Positions 18,448 to 28,445 of a stretch of 64,000 bases of DNA are shown here, piece after piece. The position numbers and the translations under genes were made by a program. This DNA is from Holosporaceae bacterium (GTDB lineage: Bacteria; Pseudomonadota; Alphaproteobacteria; UBA7879; UBA5542). Every line of letters begins with the position of its first letter. The stretch's first letter is position 1. The stretch covers positions 1 through 64,000 of the forward strand of contig CP060261.1 in the NCBI GenBank assembly GCA_022646525.1, read 5' to 3'. The notes beneath the pieces were generated by a model, which was not told the origin of the DNA, did not search any database, and worked only from the letters and a program-made list of their open reading frames with translations.

Positions 18448-20660
18448 TTACCCATTAAATTTGTTTGCTCGAGGAAAGCCCGTAGGGGAAGACGCCCTGC
18501 GCCTGCGCGCTTCCATGCCATGTGGTTAAATCTTGTTCATGGAACGAACGCTTCTTGCTCTGCCATGACAGGCCTTCTTCTAACATAAAAGTCTTCACGT
18601 CCGAAAGGCCCCCTACGCCACTATATTTTTGCAAAATTACACCACGGCCTCTGCCCATAACGGAAGTTCGCTCACAGCAAAAATAAGAAGTTTTCTATTT
18701 TCCCCAATTGTGGCGACAGCATCACCTTCTACAGGGGTACATATAAGGGCTTTTTCGCCTGATCCCAAATTCAATACTTGCTTACCATTTTTAGTTTGAG
18801 CAATAACCTTATCTGCATCCACAATAAAGCCACGCCCTGAAGATGACGCCACTAAGAATTGACGCTCTTTCGTGCTAACCCCATAAACAACACATTGCTT
18901 TCATTGGGTAAATCAACATACATGCGAAGCGGTTCTCCAAAACCACGCCCCCTGGAATAAGGTGTGCTTGAATTGTGTAAAAACGCCCATCTTCTCAAAG
19001 AAAAGAATCTTATCTGTTGTGTCAGCTTTCAAAATTTGAGCAAGATCATCGCCCTCTTTATATTTTAGTGCCTCTTCATCAATTGTGTGGCCTTTAACAG
19101 AGCGAATCCATCCTTTTTTAGTAAAAATAATCGTGATCGGTTCTTTTTCAACCAATGCTTCTGTTGGAATGTACTGCGCATCTTTCGCTTCTTGTAAAAT
19201 GGTACGACGTGGGCCTAAAACAGGGTCATCTCCAACTCCGTTCCAATATCTTGCACTTCACCTTTAATAAAATCTTTTTGCTCATCTTCATTTTTCAGAA
19301 GCGACTTCAATTTTTTATTTTCTTCTTCCAGCTGAGACAGCTCGGTCTTAAGCTGCATTTCTTCCAGTTTCCTTAAAGAACGCAGACGCATGTTTAAGAT
19401 TGATTCGACTTGCAAGTCTGTGAGTTGCCATTTCTTCTGCATAATAGGCTTAGGCTCATCTTCTTCGCGAATGATTCGAATGACTTCATCTAAATTTAGA
19501 TATGCAATCAAAAGGCCATTTAAAACTTCTAACCGATGCTTAATTTGATCCAAACGGAACGCCGTGCGCCTTTTCAATACCTCGATACGATGGGCAATAT
19601 AAGATCCAAGAATTTCTTTTAAGTTCATCACCCGGGGTACATTTTGGCGATCTAACACATTTAAGTTAAACGCCACACGGGTTTCAAGGTCAGAGTTTTT
19701 GAATAAAATAGACATTAAAACGTCAGGGTCTACCGAACGACTTTTAGGGGTCAGCACAATCCGAATATCTTCTGAAGATTCATCCATAACATTCGATAAA
19801 AGCGGCACTTTTTTCGACAATAAAAGATCGGCTAATTTTTCAACCAGCTTTCCTTTTTCAACCCGGTAAGGAATCTCGGTAATCACAATTTGATATTGGC
19901 CATTTCAAGGGGCTCAACATCATACTTTGCACGCACACGCAAAGTGCCGCGGCCCGACGTGTAAACAGACTGAATCACAGCCGGGCTTTCAATTAACACG
20001 CCACCTGTGGGCAAGTCAGGCCCTTTTACATACCCACATAGGGTTTCAACATCTGCATGGGGATGGTCAATTAAATGGGTCAGTGCTTGGCATAGCTCTT
20101 TTACATTATGGGGGGGCACACTGGTTGCCATACCCACAGCAATACCTTCTGCACCATTTGCAAGCAAATTAGGAAATTTACCTGGAAAAACGACAGGCTC
20201 TTTAAACTCACCGTCATAGTTATCGCGTTGATCAACAGCGTCCTCGTCTAACCCTTCCATTAAAAGCATGGGCGACTTTTTGTAAGGCGCGCCTCTGTAT
20301 ACCGCATGGCGGCCGCATTATCTCCGTCGATGTTACCAAAGTTCCCCTGCCCTTCAATTAAAGGATATCTCAGGGTAAAATCCTGGGCCAAGCGCACAAG
20401 CGTGTTATAAACGGCAATATCCCCGTGCGGGTGATACTTACCAATCACATCCCCTACAATACGACCACATTTTTTCGGGGGCAGCTTAGGGTCAAGCTTT
20501 AATTCCCGCATAGCAAAAATCAAACGGCGGTGCACAGGCTTTAACCCATCACGTACATCGGGCAAAGAACGCGCCATAATCGTCGACAACGCATAAGATA
20601 GATAGCGATCACCTAAGGCTTTTTAAAGGAAACTTTTTGTTGTGTTACTTCTTTTGTCAT
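18448..20660 (-). CDS. parC: DNA topoisomerase IV subunit A, frame-disrupted
   Basis: Pieces cover a ParC of about 735 residues. Near the start: Tyr-Ala-Leu-Ser-Thr-Ile-Met-Ala-Arg-Ser-Leu-Pro-Asp-Val-Arg-Asp-Gly-Leu-Lys-Pro-Val-His-Arg-Arg, the Gly-Lys-Tyr-His-Pro-His-Gly-Asp motif, and the DNA-cleaving Tyr in Met-Arg-Tyr-Thr-Glu-Ala-Arg-Leu (about 20285). Later come Gly-Ile-Ala-Val-Gly-Met-Ala-Thr and a C-terminal blade region ending Gly-Phe-Pro-Arg-Ala-Asn-Lys-Phe-Asn-Gly. ParC with ParE unlinks daughter chromosomes and is essential. The ATG overlaps the recO stop (ATGA). Breaks lie near 20630, 20270, 19885, 19210, 18905, 18650 and 18500. Confidence 0.93.
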
Positions 20661-21371
20661 AAGTGCTTTAGAAACCTTCTTCGACTCTCAAACAGTAGCG
20701 CATATTTTGGATCTGAAAAAATTTTTTCCAAAAAGTAGCCCGTAATGTTTAGCCCTTAATTAATTCTTCTTTTTTTTTGCTCCACGCACCCATCAAGAAA
20801 AAAACGAGGGCAGTGGAAACAGTTTTTCTGCATAAGGTGCGCCCACCTCTTGCGATACAGCACAGCCTGTTTTAGGTGAGACATAAGATAACATCTCTCG
20901 AGAGTCTGTCACTGCACACGATTTTAGTTTAAGCCCGAACCCTACTTCTTGCAAGAGGTGTAATTCAAATAAAACATAGAGATGTGCCCAATTTGTATCG
21001 ACAGAAAGCGCCTCTAAAAAAGTCAAAGTTTTCTTATACAAAAAAGGGTATGGATGCTGCTCTGGTAAAAAGTTGCGCACCATCTCCAGCACAAGTGTAC
21101 ATGCACGAAGCTTCGCTGCATCTAAAATCACCTCGGCAAAAAAAGATTTAAGTACCTCCAAAGACCACATGCCCAGGTGTTCAGACAGGCGCGCCTTCCA
21201 GTGGCATGCAACATAATTCCCTACTTGAATGGCTTGATTCTTTTTGGCACGAAAGTTTTTAAGAATCCCTGTGCAAATACCCCGATCTTCGGTTAGCATA
21301 AAAACGAGTGCGTCCTTTTCCCCAAGAACACGCCGCGCCAAAATAATGCCATGACTTGACCAATACTCCAT
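20657..21371 (-). CDS. recO: DNA repair protein RecO, frame-disrupted near the C terminus
   Basis: The first 190 residues are open: the OB fold (Trp-Ser-Ser-His-Gly-Ile-Ile-Leu-Ala-Arg-Arg then Gly-Asn-Tyr-Val-Ala) and the helical zinc-less part with Glu-Leu-His-Leu-Leu-Gln-Glu-Val-Gly-Phe. A frame change in the A/T runs near 20765-20800 gives the expected end (Leu-Asn-Ile-Thr-Gly-Tyr-Phe-Leu, then Glu-Ser-Arg-Arg-Arg-Phe) and a TGA that overlaps the parC ATG, so the true length is about 238 residues, normal for RecO. RecO works with RecR to load RecA on SSB-coated DNA. Confidence 0.9.
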
Positions 21372-22271
21372 TTAATTCGGGTCTAATCCTAAATCGTGAA
21401 AGAAGTCTGGTTTATCTTGCCAATTTTCATCGACTTTGACGTGCAGCTTTAAATGCACACGGCACCCTAAGGCCTTACTCATCTCTTCCCGTGCCAATAC
21501 ACCAATATGCTTAATTTTCTGGCCTTTTTTACCCAACACAATGGCTTTATGACTCATACGCTCAAGGCATATCATTTGAAAAACCTTCACATCCTCATTG
21601 TCAAATGTTTCCCATTTTTCAGTTTGCACCGTCAGCCCATATGGAATTTCTTCATGCAACTGGTGTAATAACACTTCGCGCGTAAGCTCTGCTGTTAAAA
21701 AGCGTTCTGACAGATTGGTAAGCTGGTCTTCTGGATACACCCACGCACCATCTGGCATATTTTTCTTCATAAAAGAAACAAGACGATCCACGCCCTCTTT
21801 CTTTTTAGAGGAAACCATAAAGACATCTTTAAATGAAAAAACTTCGGAAAGTTCTTTTGTTAAAGACAACAAAGACGACTTATCTTTGAATAAATCTATT
21901 TTGTTTAAAATCAACACCACTTTATCGGAAACAGACTCAAGTTTTGAAATAATTTTTATGATGTCTTCTTTTAGGTAAGATGCCTTCACATCAACAATCA
22001 GAAAAATAAGATGCGCTTCAAAAGGTGGCCTGCCATGCTGTCGATACCATTGCCTTATCCAGCTTTTTTTTCGTATCAAAAAAAAATGCCGGGGGTATCC
22101 ACAATTAAAATTTGTGTATCCCCTTCGGTTAAAATACCTGCAACTCGTGTACAGGGTTGTTTGACGTTTATGACAAACAATAGATAGCTTTTCTCCTAGG
22201 ATGGCATTCAAAAGGGTTGATTTGCCCGCATTGGGCGCACCCATAAGTGTAACGACACCAAACTTTTTCAT
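21372..22271 (-). CDS. era: GTPase Era (internally frame-scrambled)
   Basis: The frame is open for 299 residues, the normal Era length, with G1 Gly-Ala-Pro-Asn-Ala-Gly-Lys-Ser-Thr (residues 11-19), G4 Asn-Lys-Ile-Asp, and a C-terminal KH domain (Val-Leu-Gly-Lys-Lys-Gly-Gln-Lys-Ile-Lys-His-Ile-Gly). But residues about 37-80 are nonsense: another frame at 22030-22165 encodes the right peptide, including Ile-Val-Asp-Thr-Pro-Gly-Ile-Phe (G3). Two compensating indels therefore hide inside an apparently intact gene. Era is essential for 30S maturation. The start overlaps the rnc stop (ATGA). Confidence 0.93.
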   Translation of the reverse strand: MKKFGVVTLMGAPNAGKSTLLNAILGEKLSIVCHKRQTTLYTSCRYFNRRGYTNFNCGYPRHFFLIRKKSWIRQWYRQHGRPPFEAHLIFLIVDVKASYLKEDIIKIISKLESVSDKVVLILNKIDLFKDKSSLLSLTKELSEVFSFKDVFMVSSKKKEGVDRLVSFMKKNMPDGAWVYPEDQLTNLSERFLTAELTREVLLHQLHEEIPYGLTVQTEKWETFDNEDVKVFQMICLERMSHKAIVLGKKGQKIKHIGVLAREEMSKALGCRVHLKLHVKVDENWQDKPDFFHDLGLDPN

Positions 22272-22948
22272 GTGTTTTTCTGCTTCAAAACAAAAAAAAG
22301 CATTTCAGCCGCTGCTTGCTGTTCTGCCTGACGTCGTGAACACCCTTCCCCGTACACCGATTTTTCATCCTTCACCGACAAGCACACTTTGAAAAAAGGC
22401 GCATGATCAGGGCCTGTCACAGCAATAATTGAATAATGTGGCAGGGGACGTTTATACTTCTGTAAAAATTCTTGAAGTTGGGTTTTGGCATCTACATGAA
22501 TTTCATTCGAATGCTCTTCAATCAAATCATTCCATTGTTCAAGAATAAAACGGTACGCGGCTTCAAAGCCCCCATCTAAATAAATAGCACCAATAAGGGC
22601 CTCACACGCATCTGCCAAAATCGATTCATTTTTATGACCATCTGCGGCCACTTCACTTTCAGACATATAAATGAAATGCCCAAGATCCAACGCCTTTGCA
22701 ATACTTGCCAGGGCTTCTTTGCGCACTAAGTTGGTAAACCGTTTTGAAAGATCGCCTTCTTTATTGTTGGGATACTGGTGATAAAGATATGACGCAATAA
22801 CAAGCCCCAGCACCCGATCCCCTAAAAACTCGCACCGCTCATAGTTTTCAAGCTTTGTTTTTTGCGGCACACTTGGGTGGGTCAGCGCTTTTTTCAAAAG
22901 CGTGCTATCCCTAAAAGTATAATTTAATTGTAGCGTTCTGTGTGACAT
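22268..22948 (-). CDS. rnc: Ribonuclease III
   Basis: Intact, 226 residues. The catalytic domain carries Glu-Arg-Cys-Glu-Phe-Leu-Gly-Asp-Arg-Val-Leu-Gly (residues 37-48; the family usually has Leu where this has Cys) and Asp-Ala-Cys-Glu-Ala-Leu-Ile-Gly-Ala-Ile-Tyr-Leu-Asp with the metal-binding acids. The C-terminal 70 residues form the double-stranded RNA-binding domain (Gln-Leu-Gln-Glu-Phe-Leu-Gln, then Gly-Cys-Ser-Arg-Arg-Gln-Ala-Glu-Gln-Gln-Ala-Ala). It processes rRNA and mRNA. It sits between lepB and era, the common order. Confidence 0.96.
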   Translation of the reverse strand: MSHRTLQLNYTFRDSTLLKKALTHPSVPQKTKLENYERCEFLGDRVLGLVIASYLYHQYPNNKEGDLSKRFTNLVRKEALASIAKALDLGHFIYMSESEVAADGHKNESILADACEALIGAIYLDGGFEAAYRFILEQWNDLIEEHSNEIHVDAKTQLQEFLQKYKRPLPHYSIIAVTGPDHAPFFKVCLSVKDEKSVYGEGCSRRQAEQQAAAEMLFFVLKQKNT

Positions 22949-22949
22949 G

Positions 22950-23793
22950 CTAACGAATCAGTGATAAAAACCTTTCCAATCGAATAATTGTTGGCCATTC
23001 CCAAATTTTCCACAAATCCAAAATACCAGAATCGATAGAGAAAAGAATAACCTTCGCCACACCAATCAGATAGTCTTTGTGCAGTGGGCCTAGGGAATAT
23101 CGGCTATCATTCGAATGGTTCCGATTATCACCCACCATGAAAAAATGATCTTCAGGAACAATATACTCTTGTGTATTGTCTGTTGGATGCTCTCCTGCCG
23201 GAGACTCCCGAAGAATAAGATGCTCAGTGCCGCCTGGCAGCGTTTCCATATACTGCGGTACTTCTCGCACACGGCCTGATGGCATCTTTTCTTGAAACAT
23301 ACCATGGGGTTTTTGTGGGGCCGCCACACCATTGATATACAAAATGCCTTTTTTAAACTGGATGCGCTCACCCGGCAGGCCAATAACACGTTTTATCCAG
23401 TAAGAATCTAGTGGAATCTTGTCAGAAAAAACAAAAAAACTTTTTACATCATTAATCAATCTTTGAAAGCGGGGCAAGTCCGCCCCTTCAGGATAACGGA
23501 AAACAACAATTTCACCACGCTCAGGCGGCTTGTAAAAAATACGCCCCTGACACAAGAGGCAAACTATAGGGGAAAGAGTGCTTGCTGTATCCAAACTTCC
23601 CTGTGTACACCGCCAAATAATCGCCAACAAGCATCGTAGGGTACAACGATTCAGAAGGAATTTTAAAGGGCTGAAATAATAAACTGCGAATTAATAACGC
23701 CGCTGAAATTGCAAGAATAACTTCTGCAACATTTCTCAAAAAACTTTTTTAAGCGCGTGTACTTTTTTTTTGTAAATCTAAAAAATTCTTCAT
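22950..23793 (-). CDS. lepB: Signal peptidase I, frame-disrupted
   Basis: The N-terminal piece has a membrane anchor and the catalytic Ser motif Ile-Pro-Ser-Glu-Ser-Leu-Tyr-Pro-Thr-Met-Leu-Val-Gly-Asp-Tyr. The second piece has the catalytic Lys in Tyr-Trp-Ile-Lys-Arg-Val-Ile-Gly-Leu-Pro-Gly-Glu and the Gly-Asp-Asn-Arg-x-x-Ser-x-Asp-Ser-Arg box. The enzyme removes signal peptides at the outer face of the inner membrane. I take the start as ATG 23793, 13 bases after the acpS stop; an A/T-run indel near 23745 separates it from the next Met. Another break lies near 23580. Corrected length is about 280 residues. Confidence 0.92.
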
Positions 23794-23806
23794 GTAATAC
23801 TATACG

Positions 23807-24211
23807 TTATTTATTGTCTGTTGAAATAACAACATTAGCTTGGGCCATAGGATACTCATCTGAAAGGCTTAAATCAATTTTAATCTTCACTTTATCAAAA
23901 GATTTATACAGTATTTCTTTGGTTTTACCGTGAAGCTTTATGCATGGTTGGCCCGAGGGTTTGCTGTGTACCTCTATTCCCAAAAATGCCACATCTTCCC
24001 CAAACCCTTTTCCTGTCGCCTTCGCAAATGCTTCTTTCGCCGCAAATCGCTTTGCAAAATAAGAAGCCCGCAATTGGTCAGTTCCATACTTACTGGCACC
24101 TTCAATCTCGCTGTGCGTAAAGGTTTTTTCTAAAAATCGTGCACCCTGTGCATCAATAAGTCTCTGAATGCGTCGAATGTCGACAAGATCTGTACCAATA
24201 CCAATAATCAT
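23807..24211 (-). CDS. acpS: Holo-[acyl-carrier-protein] synthase
   Basis: Intact, 134 residues. Gly-Ile-Gly-Thr-Asp-Leu-Val-Asp-Ile-Arg-Arg (residues 4-14) and Phe-Ala-Lys-Arg-Phe-Ala-Ala-Lys-Glu-Ala-Phe-Ala-Lys-Ala are the Mg- and CoA-binding motifs. The enzyme moves 4'-phosphopantetheine from CoA to apo-ACP, needed for fatty acid and lipid A synthesis. The ATG overlaps the rsh stop (TAATG). Confidence 0.96.
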   Translation of the reverse strand: MIIGIGTDLVDIRRIQRLIDAQGARFLEKTFTHSEIEGASKYGTDQLRASYFAKRFAAKEAFAKATGKGFGEDVAFLGIEVHSKPSGQPCIKLHGKTKEILYKSFDKVKIKIDLSLSDEYPMAQANVVISTDNK

Positions 24212-26375
24212 TAAATGCGATCCACAGAATGAACAACGCGTTCCATTTTAAGCGCTTCTAAAACTTTTCTAAAGTGGGTCACATCATTCACTTCAAAAGT
24301 AAGGGTAATATCAACCGTATCCCGCCCACGCCGGTCAATTCTTAAATTCACAATATTGGCATTTTTATCTGCAATAGACGTTGAAATCGTTGCAAGACTA
24401 CCTTTCATGTTGTGCAACACAACAGCAACTGATGCCTCATAAAGGCCATCCTTTGCACCCTCTGTCCACGTTAAAGGCATCTTTCTTTTATCATCTCCAT
24501 CGAAATCTCTGATGGTACGGCATTTCGCTTTATGAATATTAACGCCTTTGCCTGTCGAAACAATGCCCACCACTTTCTCTCCTGGCAACGGCGAACAACA
24601 CATCGGATAAAAAAGAGGTAGATCAGACATCAACTCTTTAAATACTTGTGCACCTTTATCTGCTTTGTTTTTTTGTGCTTTTTTAGGCTTTGCTTTTACA
24701 AGAACATCCGTATTTTCTAATATGTGTTCATTGGATTCCTGAAGCATATTCTGCACTGGCACTGCGGTTGTTAATTCTTGGGTTGAAATTAACCCTTCAC
24801 CTAAGTGTGCATAAAAGTCTAGCTCTTGCAGGCCCGTTTTTCGCAGCAAGCTCTTCAATTTATCATCAAGTTCTTTTTTAGATAAACTGCCAAATTCTTT
24901 TGAAAAAATAGATTTACCAAGAGAGATAAATTGACCCCGTTTTTTTGTGCGCAGGAAACGGCGAATATTTGTTTTTGCCTTACCTGTAACAACAAATCTC
25001 TCCCAAGATGGCGAAGGGTTTTGATTCGGTGAAATAATAATTTCAACTTGGTCACCATTGCGAAGCTCTGTCCGCAAAGGCATTAATTTTCCGTTAATTT
25101 TAACCCCTTTACATCGATTACCAATGTCCGAGTGTACTGCATAAGCAAAGTCAATGGGGGTCGACCCCCGACGCAAAGCAATGAGGTCGCCATAAGGCGT
25201 AAAACAGAAAACTTTGTCGTGAAACATTTCAAGTTTGGTATGTTCTAAAAACTCGGCATCACCAATTGTATGCTCAAGAATATCAAGCAAACTGCGTACC
25301 CAGCGATATTTTTTTCCATCTTTCGAGCGAATGCCTTGTTTATATTGCCAGTGGGCGGCCACACCGTATTCAGACACTTCTTGCATGGCCACCGTGCGAA
25401 TCTGAATTTCTATTTGGCGCTGGTTAGGCCCAATAACATAGGTGTGCAGTGATTGATAATTGTTGGGTTTGGGGGTTGAGATATAGTCTTTAAAGCGCCC
25501 TGGAATCACAAAAAACTCGTTATGAATCACTCCAAGGGCCTGATAACAGTCTGCGATTGAATCCACCAAGACACGAAAAGCCACCACATCACACAGCTGT
25601 TCGAAGCTCACATTCTTACGCTGCATCTTCCGCCATATGGAATACGGGCTTTTTTTCACGCCCCACCACCTTTCCCTTAATGCCTGCTTTTTTCATCACC
25701 GAATTAAGGTCTTGCACCACAAGATCCATAATATTTTTTGTCAAGCTGGTGAAGATGCTTAATGCGGTTGGTAATAATTGTATAGGCATCAGGGTTAAGC
25801 TGTGAAAACGAAAGGTCTTGCAGCTCTTCCTGGATATACTTCATGCCAATGCGTTCAGCAAGGGGTGCATAAATCTCTAAGGTTTCAAGGGCAATGCGAC
25901 GACGGCTTTCTTCCGACCGTATATGCCGAATCGTACGCATATTATGAAGACGGTCGCACAATTTAATCATCAAAATTCGGATATCGTCCGACATTGCTAA
26001 TACCAAACGACGAAAATTTTCTGCCTGTTTTTGTTCATTAGACTGCAGCCCGATACGCGCAAGCTTTGTCACCCCCTGCACCAACCCCGTTACTTCTTCC
26101 CCAAAGTGACGCTCTAAATCTTTCACCGTTGCAGCCGTGTCTTCAACAGTGTCATGCAGTAATCCAGCAATAACTGAATCAAGGTCCATTTTTAAATCTG
26201 CAAGCATGTGGGCAACAGAAAGCGGGTGCATAATGTAGGGCTCGCCCGATGCACGCTTTTGGGTCGCATGGTGATGTTCAGCAAACTCGTAGGCTGATTT
26301 TATACTGGAAAGATCTATATCGGGCGCATAAGCCGATACCTTTTCCATTAGATTTGCAATATTTTCAACCGCCAT
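24211..26375 (-). CDS. Bifunctional (p)ppGpp synthetase/hydrolase (RelA/SpoT homologue), frame-disrupted
   Basis: The N-terminal piece has the HD hydrolase domain: Leu-His-Asp-Thr-Val-Glu-Asp-Thr near residue 72 and Lys-Leu-Cys-Asp-Arg-Leu-His-Asn-Met-Arg. The second piece has the synthetase domain with Gly-Arg-Phe-Lys-Asp-Tyr-Ile-Ser-Thr-Pro-Lys-Pro-Asn-Asn-Tyr-Gln-Ser-Leu-His-Thr, then a TGS domain (Phe-Ala-Tyr-Ala-Val-His-Ser-Asp-Ile-Gly) and a C-terminal ACT domain. One enzyme makes and breaks ppGpp in alphaproteobacteria. The break is near 25640-25720. The ATG at 26375 lies only 2 bases after the T-run of a terminator-like hairpin and has no clear ribosome site; the Met at codon 10 is an alternative start. 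Confidence 0.94.
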
Positions 26376-26377
26376 AT

Positions 26378-26400
26378 AAAAAAGGCATCGCTCGGATGCC
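26378..26400 (-). terminator. Rho-independent terminator or attenuator between rpoZ and rsh
   Basis: On the minus strand GGCATC-CGAGC-GATGCC is followed by six T. It lies 33 bases after the rpoZ stop and its T-run ends 2 bases before the rsh ATG. It probably ends rpoZ transcription and so sets how much read-through reaches rsh. Confidence 0.75.
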
Positions 26401-26432
26401 CTTCCCCCTAAATTCTATAAACGCAGTAAAAG

Positions 26433-26849
26433 TTATGCGTCTGTATCTTCTGCACCTTCAGGAGAGACACTTTCCCCAGAGGCTTCTGCGGCTTCAAGAT
26501 CATCTACAACCGTCAGCACATCCTCTTCTATCTCTTCGGCTATGTTAGCACCTTCTTTGCCTTCCAACCAATCCTTTTCCTCGGCCAAAGCATCAACCGC
26601 TACTTTTTCTTCTTCATCTTCTTCACGATGCGCTTGGAAAGAACGAATCATGCCTTCTTTCAAAGAATCAATGGAAACCGTTTCGTCGGCAATTTCACGC
26701 AAGGAAATAACAGAGTTTTTGTCGTTGTCTTTTTCAACAGTTAAAGGAGCACCCGTTGAAATTTCGTTCACTCTTTGAGATGCCACAAGCACCAGTTCGA
26801 ACCTGTTGGGAACTTTAGTAATACAATCTTCTACGGTTACGCGAGCCAT
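26433..26849 (-). CDS. rpoZ: RNA polymerase omega subunit
   Basis: Intact, 138 residues. The core Met-Ala-Arg-Val-Thr-Val-Glu-Asp-Cys, Asn-Arg-Phe-Glu-Leu-Val-Leu-Val-Ala-Ser-Gln-Arg is canonical, followed by Lys-Asn-x-Val-Ile-Ser-Leu-Arg-Glu-Ile. The last 60 residues are a strongly acidic Glu/Asp/Ala tail, common in alphaproteobacterial omega. A GAGGATATT ribosome site precedes the ATG. It lies upstream of rsh, as is usual. Confidence 0.95.
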   Translation of the reverse strand: MARVTVEDCITKVPNRFELVLVASQRVNEISTGAPLTVEKDNDKNSVISLREIADETVSIDSLKEGMIRSFQAHREEDEEEKVAVDALAEEKDWLEGKEGANIAEEIEEDVLTVVDDLEAAEASGESVSPEGAEDTDA

Positions 26850-26933
26850 AATATCCTCAATCTGTTTAAAAAATCACACCACAATATATACACAAAATTT
26901 GCGTAAGTCTAGGGATTCCTGTATAGAAACGCC

Positions 26934-28066
26934 ATGACATACACATATATTTCAACGCAAGACGCCCTAGATTGCCTTGCAACCAAACCCTCTCAAGAAA
27001 AGCCAACCAATCTTTCCGTCGATACTGAGTTTGTTAGAAAAACAACTTACTGGCCTAAACTTTGCCTTATTCAGCTTTGTTTTTCTGGTCAAACATACAT
27101 CATTGACGCTTTGTCAAAGATTGACCTAACCCCCCTTAAGCCTTGCTTTGATGACAAAACTATCCGAAAAATTTTCCATTCTGGGCGCCAAGACGTTGAA
27201 ATCTTTTATCGCCTGTGGGGTGTGATGCCTAAAAACATTGCTGATACCCAAATACTGGGCATGGTCACCGGATTTGGCGAATCTGTATCTTATGAAAAAT
27301 TGTGTGATGCAACACTCAGAAAAAAACTAGACAAATCTCAACAGCACACAGATTGGGGCAAGCGCCCCCTCAGCCAAAGACAGCTTGATTACGCAGCAAC
27401 CGATGTGGTTGATCTAGAAAAAATTTACGAAAAGCTTGTTAAAGGGCAGGGAAAAAAGCTGATTATATTGAAGAAGAGCTTCAATGGCTTTCCTCAGAAG
27501 AAACTTACAAATGCGATACAGATGCAGCTTGGGAAAAAATCAGGGTCCGCGGCCCTAAAAAAGCCCTTTTCTGGGGGCGTCTCAAATCTCTTGCCACGGC
27601 CAGAGAAGAAGTCGCCATTGAAACAAACACAGCCCGAGGCCATATTGTTAAAGACGACATACTGATTCAATTAGCTGACATGAAAGAAGCGCCCGTTAAA
27701 AAAATAAAAGATAGTGGCGTTCAGTCAGCGTCTCTTGCAGAAAAGCTTTCTGCAGCTTTTGAATCTGGCCTTCCTTTCGAAAAAGAAAAGCCTATCAAGC
27801 TCAACAAAGCTCAAGATCAACTTATTGATCTTATGAAAGTGTTTTTAAAAGCTACCGCTGACGACTTACACATTGCCCCCAAACTTCTTGGCACAAAAAC
27901 CCAAATAACCGAGTTTGTGCTTAACCCATCAACCTCGCCCCTCTTAGCAGGGTGGCGGTTAGATCTTTTTGGTCAGGTTGCCAAAAATCTTATTGAAGGA
28001 AAAGCAGCACTCGCATTTGATCCATCAAAAAATGGCATCACAACACACGAGATTAATCAATCATAA
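26934..28066 (+). CDS. rnd: Ribonuclease D, frame-disrupted
   Basis: The DEDDy exonuclease domain is intact in the first 185 residues: Leu-Ser-Val-Asp-Thr-Glu-Phe-Val-Arg (metal acids), Phe-His-Ser-Gly-Arg-Gln-Asp-Val-Glu, and Leu-Asp-Tyr-Ala-Ala-Thr-Asp-Val. After an indel near 27450 another frame carries the linker (Trp-Glu-Lys-Ile) and the HRDC helices to 28066. Total corrected length is about 377 residues, normal for RNase D, which trims tRNA 3' ends. It is divergent from rpoZ. Confidence 0.92.
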
Positions 28067-28121
28067 TCTAGACAGAGCGCTTTCTGTCGTGTATTTAAGA
28101 CCCATAAATTTGGAGAATTTT

Positions 28122-28418
28122 GTGAAAATTTCAAAAGAAGATTTACAGCGCATTGAAAAGCTTTCCTCTTTGTCTGTACACGAATCAAAGGAAGCAGAGG
28201 TAACAGAAAGTCTACTCAAAGTCTTTGACTGGATCGAGCAGTTAAAAGCCATCGATGTAGAAAAAACAGAGCCTCTCACAAACCCCGTGATAGAAATTTT
28301 AAAAAAGACCCCCATGCGCGAAGACAAGCCTCATTTGGACAATTCAAAAGAAGACGTTCTTTTGAATGCGCCCGATCAAAATTACGGGTTTTTCCTTGTG
28401 CCAAAAGTTGTCGAATAA
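28122..28418 (+). CDS. gatC: Asp/Glu-tRNA amidotransferase subunit C
   Basis: Intact, 98 residues from a GTG at 28122, chosen because GGAG lies 7 bases before it and the family starts with Val-Lys-Ile-Ser-Lys-Glu-Asp. The body shows Leu-Ser-x-Leu, a Phe-x-Trp-Ile-Glu-Gln-Leu helix, Thr-Glu-Pro-Leu-Thr-Asn-Pro and a C-terminal Phe-Phe-Leu-Val-Pro-Lys-Val-Val-Glu. GatC clamps GatA to GatB in the complex that makes Gln-tRNA and Asn-tRNA by transamidation. Confidence 0.94.
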   Translation: MKISKEDLQRIEKLSSLSVHESKEAEVTESLLKVFDWIEQLKAIDVEKTEPLTNPVIEILKKTPMREDKPHLDNSKEDVLLNAPDQNYGFFLVPKVVE

Positions 28419-28445
28419 TTTTTATGTGTGGATCAAAGAATACCA

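Noticed and set aside
18455..18658. Alternative C terminus of parC ending at 18455.
   Set aside because: A one-base shift restores the conserved Gly-Phe-Pro-Arg-Ala-Asn end and a stop at 18448, typical of the family.
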